In this document: in pieces, positions 58,515 to 64,000 of the stretch
Layout of the letters: the number at the start of each line of letters is the position of its first letter
Numbering within the stretch: the first letter of the stretch is position 1
Source: Mesorhizobium sp.
GTDB lineage: Bacteria; Pseudomonadota; Alphaproteobacteria; Rhizobiales; Rhizobiaceae
DNA: 64,000 bases
Assembly: GCF_023954305.1 (NCBI RefSeq)
Contig: NZ_JAMLIG010000001.1
Location: 3,616,001 to 3,680,000 of the forward strand
Reading direction: 5' to 3'
Made by a program: the position numbers and the translations under genes
Notes under the pieces: model-generated
The model's database searches: none
What the model was told of the DNA's origin: nothing
Seen by the model: only the letters and a program-made list of their open reading frames with translations

Positions 58515-59522
58515 GTGCACACGCAAGTCAATCTGAACCGGATGGTCGATACGCTCAAGGCGGCAGGCGAATCCAGCCGCTTCCGCATCCTCGTGCTTTT
58601 GTCGCGAGGCGATTTGACCGTTTCCGACCTGACCTCCATCCTCAACCAGTCTCAGCCGCGGGTGTCGCGGCACCTCAAGCTCCTTCTCGAAGCGGGACTG
58701 ATCGGCCGCTATCAGGAAGGATCCTGGGCCTTCTTCCGCCTTTCCGACAACGAGGCTGCGCGCGAATTCGCCCTCGGCCTCGTCGGCCGGGTGGATCCCG
58801 CCGATCCGCTCGTGCTGCGCGACATGGAGCGGCTGGACGCGGTGAAGCGCAAGAACCGCGAGCGCGCTGCCGAATATTTCAGCGCCAATGCGGCGCAGTG
58901 GGACCAGTTGCGCGCGCTGCACGTGCCCGACGACGCGGTCGAAACGGCGCTGCTCAAACTCGTCGGCAAGACGCCGTTCCAGGCGATGCTCGATCTCGGT
59001 ACCGGCACCGGACGGCTCTTGGAGATCTTCGCACCGCTCTACCGGCGCGGCGTCGGTCTCGACATGTCACGCGAGATGCTGGCCGTGGCCCGCGCCAATC
59101 TCGACAAGGCAGGCGTCCAGCATGCGCAGGTGAGGCAGGGCGACATCTACGCACCGCCCGTCGACCGCGACGCCTTCGACCTCGTCACCATCCACCAGGT
59201 GCTGCACTATCTCGACAATCCCGGCCTCGCGATCGCCGAGGCGGCCAGGACGCTGCGGCCCGGTGGCCGGCTGGTGATCGTCGATTTCGCGCCGCACGAC
59301 TTCGAGTTCCTGCGCGAGGAGCAGGCGCATGCGCGCCTCGGCTTCTCCGACCGGCAGATCGCCGACTGGATGAAGGAGGCCGGCCTTGAGCAGGAGGAGA
59401 CTTTCTCGTTCAAGCCCGCCGTGGACGGCGGTCTTACCGTGAAACTCTGGTCCGGTCGCGACCGCCGCATCCTTCTCGCCCATCCTTCCCAAGAACGACG
59501 CCTTGCCACGGAGACCGCGTGA
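58515..59522 (+). CDS. ArsR family regulator fused to SAM-dependent methyltransferase domain (SahR-like)
   Basis: A 335-residue two-domain protein. An ArsR winged helix fills about residues 5-95 (RFRILVLLSRGDLTVSDLTSILNQSQPRVSRHLKLLLEAGLI). A class I methyltransferase fold follows (about residues 125-300) with motif I LDLGTGTGRLLE and VTIHQVLHYLDNPG. Such fusions upstream of metF are common in Rhizobiales and probably sense SAM or SAH to control methionine synthesis; a true methyltransferase role is possible. GTG start at 58515. It overlaps metF by 1 base. Confidence 0.88.
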   Translation: MHTQVNLNRMVDTLKAAGESSRFRILVLLSRGDLTVSDLTSILNQSQPRVSRHLKLLLEAGLIGRYQEGSWAFFRLSDNEAAREFALGLVGRVDPADPLVLRDMERLDAVKRKNRERAAEYFSANAAQWDQLRALHVPDDAVETALLKLVGKTPFQAMLDLGTGTGRLLEIFAPLYRRGVGLDMSREMLAVARANLDKAGVQHAQVRQGDIYAPPVDRDAFDLVTIHQVLHYLDNPGLAIAEAARTLRPGGRLVIVDFAPHDFEFLREEQAHARLGFSDRQIADWMKEAGLEQEETFSFKPAVDGGLTVKLWSGRDRRILLAHPSQERRLATETA

Positions 59523-60442
59523 TGTCCCACTTCCGGCTTTCCCGACGTCCCGACATCGGCGACAAGATCCGCGTGTCGTTCGAGTTTTTCCCGCCGAAAA
59601 CCGACGACATGGAGGCGCGGCTGTGGGAGACGGTCAAGCGGCTGGAGCCGTTGAAGCCGAGCTTCGTGTCCGTGACCTACGGTGCGGGAGGATCGACGCG
59701 AGAGCGAACGATCCGCACCGTGAGGCGGATCCTCAACGAAACCTCGCTCGCACCCGCGGCCCATCTCACCTGCGTCGACGCCAGCCGCGAGCAGTCCGAC
59801 GCGGTGATCGCCGATTTTCTGACGATGGGCGTCAAGCGTTTCGTGGCGCTGCGCGGCGATCCGGCCGAGGGCGTCGGGGCGCGCTACCGTCCGCATCCGC
59901 ACGGGTATTCCAACGGCGCAGACCTGGTCGGAGCGCTCGCCGCCCAGGGGGCGCATGACATCTCCGTCTCGGCTTATCCGGAGAAGCATCCGGAAAGCCC
60001 CGACTTTGCCACCGACATCGAGATGCTGAAGCGCAAGGTGGACAATGGCGCGACCCGCGCGATTACCCAGTTCTTCTTCGACAACGATCTCTACGAGCGC
60101 TATGTCGAGCGTGTTCGTCGGGCGGGCATCTACATTCCGATCGTGCCGGGGATCCTGCCGGTCCACAGTTTCTCGGCCGTAGCGAATTTTGCCGGCCGCT
60201 GCGGCGCGCATGTCCCGGCCTGGCTCGCCGAGCGTTTCGACGGACTTGCCCGCGACCCGCAGACGCACGCGCTGGTGGCTGCGGCCGTCGCCGCCGAACA
60301 GGTGCTCGACCTGGTCGAACGCGGCGTCGGCGATTTCCATTTCTACACGATGAACCGGGCCGACCTTGCCTTCGCGATCTGCCACATGATCGGCATTCGC
60401 GCTGCCGAGGAGCAGCCGGTCGTCAGCGCAACGGCTGCGTGA
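59522..60442 (+). CDS. metF: Methylenetetrahydrofolate reductase
   Basis: A 306-residue FAD barrel enzyme that reduces 5,10-methylene-THF to 5-methyl-THF for methionine synthesis. Landmarks: SFEFFPPKTDDME at the start, FVSVTYGAGGSTRERT, RFVALRGDPAEG, AYPEKHPES and ITQFFFDNDLYERY. ATG at 59522 shares a base with the regulator stop (TGATG), so it is strictly coupled. A palindrome and a strong terminator follow. Confidence 0.95.
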   Translation: MSHFRLSRRPDIGDKIRVSFEFFPPKTDDMEARLWETVKRLEPLKPSFVSVTYGAGGSTRERTIRTVRRILNETSLAPAAHLTCVDASREQSDAVIADFLTMGVKRFVALRGDPAEGVGARYRPHPHGYSNGADLVGALAAQGAHDISVSAYPEKHPESPDFATDIEMLKRKVDNGATRAITQFFFDNDLYERYVERVRRAGIYIPIVPGILPVHSFSAVANFAGRCGAHVPAWLAERFDGLARDPQTHALVAAAVAAEQVLDLVERGVGDFHFYTMNRADLAFAICHMIGIRAAEEQPVVSATAA

Positions 60443-60458
60443 AGCCGTAATCGCATTG

Positions 60459-60489
60459 GAGCCATGTTCAATCTGATCGAACATGGCTC
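60459..60489. repeat. Short palindrome related to the MITE-like terminal repeats
   Basis: GAGCCATGTTC-AATCTGATC-GAACATGGCTC: perfect 11-base arms whose sequence equals the ends of the element at 45139-45413. It looks like the two terminal repeats joined without the internal part. It lies 17 bases after metF and just before its terminator. Confidence 0.7.
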
Positions 60490-60493
60490 AAGA

Positions 60494-60520
60494 AAAAGGC
60501 CGGGTTGAACCCGGCCTTTT
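60494..60520 (+). terminator. Rho-independent terminator after metF
   Basis: Eleven-base-pair stem AAAAGGCCGGG / CCCGGCCTTTT with a 5-base loop. The A run before and T run after make it possibly bidirectional, serving the small gene on the other strand too. Confidence 0.85.
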
Positions 60521-60567
60521 GCACTTGATGCCTCAGTCTGGAGGAAAGCCCCGGGCCCCAAATCTGC

Positions 60568-60654
60568 CTATGGCAGCACTCCCAGGATCATGGCGCCGAT
60601 AAAGGCGAACGCAGCACAAATCACTATCGTGTTGATCGGCCGTGTCAGTCCCAT
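60568..60654 (-). CDS. Very small membrane protein (28 residues)
   Basis: The ATG at 60654 follows an unusually good ribosome site (AGAGGAGG, 7 bases upstream). The frame encodes MGLTRPINTIVICAAFAFIG and then AMILGVLP, a single hydrophobic helix with a short basic N-terminus. The strong ribosome site and clean helix argue for a real small protein rather than chance. Function unknown. It sits alone between metF and the amidase gene. Confidence 0.6.
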   Translation of the reverse strand: MGLTRPINTIVICAAFAFIGAMILGVLP

Positions 60655-60837
60655 TGGTGAACCTCCTCTGCGGACTATGCCAGAAGTGTAGGCGTATCTA
60701 AGCCAGTGACAAGGGGTTTTGTTGCTGCGCTGCAACAGCTTGTGCAAAAACGGTGTTGCCGAACGGCACAAGCGCAGGAAATCGCTCCCGGTTTCGCCAT
60801 CGCCTTCAACTCGACATTTTTTCGTCGGGTGACCCGT

Positions 60838-62091
60838 TCAAGCTGCCCGGACAGCCCTCTCGAGCCAGTCCGCCGCCGAAAGCGCGGTCCGGTCCGCACC
60901 GAAGCGCGCGACGATCTGCACGCCGAGCGGCATGCCGGAGGAATCGGCAAGGCCCGTCACGTTGACGCATGGATTGCCGGTCAGGGTCCAGAGCTTGTTG
61001 AAGATCGGGCTGCCGGTCGAGCCCAGCCCCGCGGGCGCTGCGCCGGTCGCCGAGGGCGTCAGCAGCACGTCGACGGTCTGGAACAGTGACGTCGCCGCCT
61101 TGCGGGCGCGCCGCGCCGTCGCCCTCGCCTTGTCATAGTCGGCGGGCGGGATGGCGCGGCCCGAAGCAATGGTCTCGCGCAGGATCTGGCTCATGCGCTC
61201 GCCAGAGCGCAGGAAGTCGTCGGCCATCGCCAGCCCGACCTCGTAGTTCTGGATGGTCGAATGCGCGTCCCGTCCCGCCGCGAGCGCATCGGGCTCGTCC
61301 AACTCGACAAGCTGTGCCCCGGCATTGGCGGCGATCTGCGCCGCCCGGGCGAGCGCGGATTGCATCTCGCCATCTGCCTCCTTCCAGATCCCGCTCCGGT
61401 AGAGGCCGATCCGTAACGGTGACGCAGGTTCCTCGACGTCCAGTGGACGACGCGTGACGTAGGACGCGAAGCGCGCTACGTCGGCCGCGCTGGCGGCGAA
61501 GAAGCCGACCGTGTCGAGCGACCAGGAGAAGGTTTTGGCGCCGACGGCGGGGACGAGCCGGAAGCTCGGCTTGTAGCCGGAGACACCGCAATAGGCGGCG
61601 GGACGGATCACCGAGCCGCCGGTCTGCGTGCCGGTCGCGGCCGCGACCATGCCGGCGGCAACGGCGGCCGCCGAGCCCGAGGACGAGCCGCCCGGGGTGC
61701 GCGCGGGGTCGAGCGGGTTCTTTGTACGGGAAGGGTTGAGGAAGGCGAATTCGGTGGTGACGGTCTTGCCGACGATCGTGGCGCCGGCCTGGCGGATCAT
61801 CGTCACGACGGCGGCATCGGTGCGGGGCCGGTAGCCCGCGTAGAGCGGCGTGCCGTAGGTCGTTGGCAAGTCGCCCGTGTCGAAGATATCCTTGATGCCC
61901 ACGGAGACGCCCGCGAGCGGGCCGGACGCGGTGCCTGCCTCGGCGATGGCCGCATCACGGTCGGCGAGTGCCTCGAAGGCTCCCGTGGCTGGATCGAGGT
62001 CCGCGATGCGATCGAGGCTCCTTGCGATCTCGGCGGCGGGCGTGGTCCGCCCGGCGGCAATCTCGTCCCGTATCGCGATGACCGACAGCAT
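60838..62091 (-). CDS. Amidase (amidase signature family)
   Basis: A 417-residue amidase-signature enzyme. The Ser-cisSer-Lys triad regions are visible: lysine in VSVGIKDIFDTGDLPTTYGT (about residue 67), cis-serine in RTPGGSSSGSAAAVAAG and nucleophile in GTQTGGSVIRPAAYCG. It hydrolyses an amide bond of unknown substrate. It is shorter than GatA and lacks gat neighbours, so it is a catabolic amidase rather than the tRNA amidotransferase subunit. Ends 20 bases after the DMT transporter gene on the same strand. Confidence 0.88.
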   Translation of the reverse strand: MLSVIAIRDEIAAGRTTPAAEIARSLDRIADLDPATGAFEALADRDAAIAEAGTASGPLAGVSVGIKDIFDTGDLPTTYGTPLYAGYRPRTDAAVVTMIRQAGATIVGKTVTTEFAFLNPSRTKNPLDPARTPGGSSSGSAAAVAAGMVAAATGTQTGGSVIRPAAYCGVSGYKPSFRLVPAVGAKTFSWSLDTVGFFAASAADVARFASYVTRRPLDVEEPASPLRIGLYRSGIWKEADGEMQSALARAAQIAANAGAQLVELDEPDALAAGRDAHSTIQNYEVGLAMADDFLRSGERMSQILRETIASGRAIPPADYDKARATARRARKAATSLFQTVDVLLTPSATGAAPAGLGSTGSPIFNKLWTLTGNPCVNVTGLADSSGMPLGVQIVARFGADRTALSAADWLERAVRAA

Positions 62092-62111
62092 ATGTTTCCT
62101 CCGTCCAAGAC

Positions 62112-63032
62112 CTATCGGCGACGGAACAGCCGTCCGTCAATCGTCACAAGGCCGAGCCCGATCAGCGCCATGCCGGCCAGCTCGAACAGTTCCAGCCGCT
62201 CGCCGAGGAAGACCGCGCCGAGGAGCACCGCGCTGACCGGAGTGATCATCGTGACGAGCGAGGTGTTCGACTGGCCAGCCGTACGGATCAGTTCGAAGAA
62301 GATCAGGTAGGCGAAAGCGGTGGCGATCAGCGCCAGCGCGAGCGCCGCCGTCCACGCGCCGGCGCCGGCATGGTAAAAACCGTCGAGCCCGTCCGAATAC
62401 AACGCGATCGGGATCATCAGGAGCGTCGAAGCTGTCAACTGGCCGGTTGCGACCAGGACCGGCGGCAGGCCGGTGAAGCGGCGCGAGACAACGAAGGCGA
62501 AGGCGTAGGACAGCGCCGTGCCGATCAGTGCAAACTTTGCCCAGACGGGGCCGCCGATATCGGCCGCCAGCCCCGGCCCGATCATCACTGCCGTGCCGGC
62601 GATGCCGATCACGACTCCGATCAGCTTGTTCAGCGTCGGGGTTTCGAAGCGGAAGACGAAACCGACGACCAGAAGCGTCCAGAACGGGGTGGTGGCGTTG
62701 AGCACCGAGGCGAGGCCGGCGCCGATCGCTGTCTGGCCGATGAACATCAACGAGAAGGGAACGACATTGTTGAGCAGGCCCATCATCAGGAACCAACCCG
62801 CGTAGGGGCGCGCCAGCGCGAAGGAGGGGCCTCGCGCCAGCAGATAGAGGTGCAGCGCCGTCGCAGCGACGGCGACACGGATCAGCACCAGCGTCAGCGG
62901 CGGGATTTCCTTCACGGCGACCGAGACGCTGAAGAAGGAACCGCCCCATATGACGCCCAGGAGCAGGAGCAAAACCCACATGCGGGCGGTCATCGGCGGG
63001 GTCTGGGGGGAAGCGGAGGAGGGGAGACTCAT
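62112..63032 (-). CDS. DMT family transporter (EamA domains)
   Basis: A 306-residue inner-membrane protein with ten helices in two EamA repeats (MWVLLLLLGVIWGGSFFSVSVAVKEIPPLTLVLIR, then a second set including ITPVSAVLLGAVFLGERL). Probably a metabolite exporter. The amidase gene follows 20 bases downstream, so export of an amidase product or related compound is conceivable. Divergent from the PLP decarboxylase gene. Confidence 0.87.
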   Translation of the reverse strand: MSLPSSASPQTPPMTARMWVLLLLLGVIWGGSFFSVSVAVKEIPPLTLVLIRVAVAATALHLYLLARGPSFALARPYAGWFLMMGLLNNVVPFSLMFIGQTAIGAGLASVLNATTPFWTLLVVGFVFRFETPTLNKLIGVVIGIAGTAVMIGPGLAADIGGPVWAKFALIGTALSYAFAFVVSRRFTGLPPVLVATGQLTASTLLMIPIALYSDGLDGFYHAGAGAWTAALALALIATAFAYLIFFELIRTAGQSNTSLVTMITPVSAVLLGAVFLGERLELFELAGMALIGLGLVTIDGRLFRRR

Positions 63033-63166
63033 GCGGGGTATCCGTTAAGGGCGCATCGATAGAATGACTTGCCTGCCGCCGCCACCCGTTTCCGGAACCT
63101 TCGGCCCGGCAGCGCTTTCGCCCGTCGCGCGCCGCTGTTAGTTTCGCGTCGAAACAGGAACCGCCC

Positions 63167-64000
63167 ATGCAGAGATTCGAGACCGCGAAGGCCGCCGCGC
63201 TGGAGCTTCGCCCGGACGAGCCGGTCTACTGCTTCCATCCGGACGTGCTGAAGGCCGATGCCCAGAGCTTCATGGCGATGTTCCCGGGCAAGACGGCCTA
63301 TGCGGTGAAGACCAACGGCGAGCCGATGGTGCTGAAAACTTTGTCGGAGTCGGGGGTGAAGGCCTTCGACGTCGCCTCGCCCGGCGAGTTCGCGGCGGTC
63401 CGCGCCGTCGCCCCTGAGGCGGAGATGCTCTACATGCATCCGGTCAAGGCGCAATCGGACATAAGGCTGGCGCTCGAGACCTACGGCATCCGCGTGATCG
63501 CGGTCGATCATGAGGACGAGATCGTCAAGCTGACGCGCATCGTGCGCGCGCTCGATATCGACCCGGGTTCGGTCGAGGTCTATGTCCGTATCCAGACCAA
63601 GGGCCACGCCGCCTACGAACTGTCGAAGAAGTTCGGCGCCGGGCCGGCGCAGGCGGTGGAACTGCTGCAGCGACTGGCGCGCACCGGCTACAAGGTCGGG
63701 ATCTGCTTTCATGTCGGCAGCCAGATCGAGGACCCGGACACCTACGACCGGGCGCTGAAGACGGCCGACTGGGTGCGCAACCGCGCAGGCGTCGATCTGG
63801 TCGGCCTCGACGTCGGCGGCGGCTTTCCGGCCGAATACGGACATGACCCGAACCGCAAGGCTCCCGATATGCCGTCGCTGGCGCAGCTGATGTCCCGCCT
63901 GCGCGGCGATATCCGCGAATGGGGCTTCGGCGACATGCCATTGGTGGCCGAGCCGGGACGGGTGATCGTCGCGCGGGCGTTTTCGCTGATCGTGCGGGTG
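63167..64000 (+). CDS. Type III PLP-dependent decarboxylase (ornithine/lysine type), partial at right edge
   Basis: The first 278 residues are visible; the C-terminal barrel with the catalytic cysteine is outside the window. PLP lysine in TAYAVKTNG (Lys-48). Other landmarks: FDVASPGEFAAVRAV, ICFHVGSQIEDPDTYDRAL and the phosphate-binding loop GLDVGGGFPAEYG. The fold is that of eukaryotic-type ornithine/diaminopimelate decarboxylases. Ornithine or lysine decarboxylation (putrescine or cadaverine formation) is the likely role, but the specificity loop cannot be read here. Confidence 0.85.
   Translation, partial: MQRFETAKAAALELRPDEPVYCFHPDVLKADAQSFMAMFPGKTAYAVKTNGEPMVLKTLSESGVKAFDVASPGEFAAVRAVAPEAEMLYMHPVKAQSDIRLALETYGIRVIAVDHEDEIVKLTRIVRALDIDPGSVEVYVRIQTKGHAAYELSKKFGAGPAQAVELLQRLARTGYKVGICFHVGSQIEDPDTYDRALKTADWVRNRAGVDLVGLDVGGGFPAEYGHDPNRKAPDMPSLAQLMSRLRGDIREWGFGDMPLVAEPGRVIVARAFSLIVRV

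Noticed and set aside
60568..60771. Longer 67-residue version of the small membrane protein
   Set aside because: The extra 39 residues have no ribosome site, while the internal ATG at 60654 has an excellent one.
1..64000. tRNA, rRNA, CRISPR arrays, prophage genes and complete insertion sequences
   Set aside because: I looked for them and saw no clover-leaf tRNA pattern, regularly spaced repeats, integrase, transposase or phage structural genes. A tRNA/CRISPR scan would be the decisive check.

Overview
The window is GC-rich chromosomal DNA from an alphaproteobacterium, most likely a Rhizobiales member of the Phyllobacteriaceae/Mesorhizobium type. The basis is gene content and style: a reductive pyrimidine pathway with RutR, pca/pob aromatic catabolism, an ArsR-methyltransferase/metF pair, very many ABC and TRAP importers, and short palindromic repeats with a DUF559 gene. 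The genus is inferred from family recognition, not from a marker gene. No rRNA, tRNA, CRISPR array, phage or complete insertion sequence was seen.

Layout. 1-7618: an alpha-2-macroglobulin-like gene cut by the left edge, divergent from the envelope assembly pair tamA-tamB. 7845-14262: a peptide-type ABC importer (binding protein, two permeases, one fused double ATPase). 14272-14862: a lytic transglycosylase lipoprotein. 15069-32041: the pyrimidine block, with preT, a hicBA toxin-antitoxin pair on the opposite strand, preA, a P450, a DMT exporter, a META-domain protein, a TAXI-type TRAP importer, rutR, beta-alanine aminotransferase, a cupin, an N-carbamoyl-beta-alanine amidohydrolase, a LysE exporter, an unknown membrane protein, mazEF, dihydropyrimidinase and a small exported protein. 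32137-36430: a two-permease ABC importer whose operon holds a DUF559 cassette bounded by 69-bp inverted repeats. 36691-42265: pcaB, pcaG, a relBE module, pcaH, pcaC, pobA and a divergent AraC regulator. 42293-45111: a TPP enzyme and a class III CoA-transferase, overlapping by 4 bp. 45139-45413: a MITE-like palindromic element. 45527-47117: a DUF4160/DUF2442 pair and a lipase-like hydrolase. 47312-49983: a third ABC importer. 49987-64000: diguanylate cyclase, ettA, an orphan antitoxin with a decayed relE, a KAS III enzyme, MOSC, TPR, DUF2293 and TrmO genes, a SahR-like regulator with metF, amidase, DMT exporter, and a type III PLP decarboxylase cut by the right edge.

How it works together. PreTA reduces uracil or thymine, dihydropyrimidinase opens the ring, the amidohydrolase releases beta-alanine (or 3-aminoisobutyrate), and the aminotransferase makes the semialdehyde. 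RutR is the likely controller: RutR-like palindromes lie upstream of preT and between rutR and the aminotransferase gene. The neighbouring importers probably bring in pyrimidines or related compounds. PobA converts 4-hydroxybenzoate to protocatechuate, which PcaHG, PcaB and PcaC degrade; no pcaD is present in the window.

The most striking pattern is five toxin-antitoxin or TA-like loci in 64 kb. Two of them sit exactly between the genes for two subunits of one enzyme (preT/hicBA/preA and pcaH/relBE/pcaG). Together with the DUF559 cassette and the MITE-like element, this shows repeated insertion of small selfish units at operon junctions. I did not find a clearly new multi-gene system; the strongest candidates are listed as findings.
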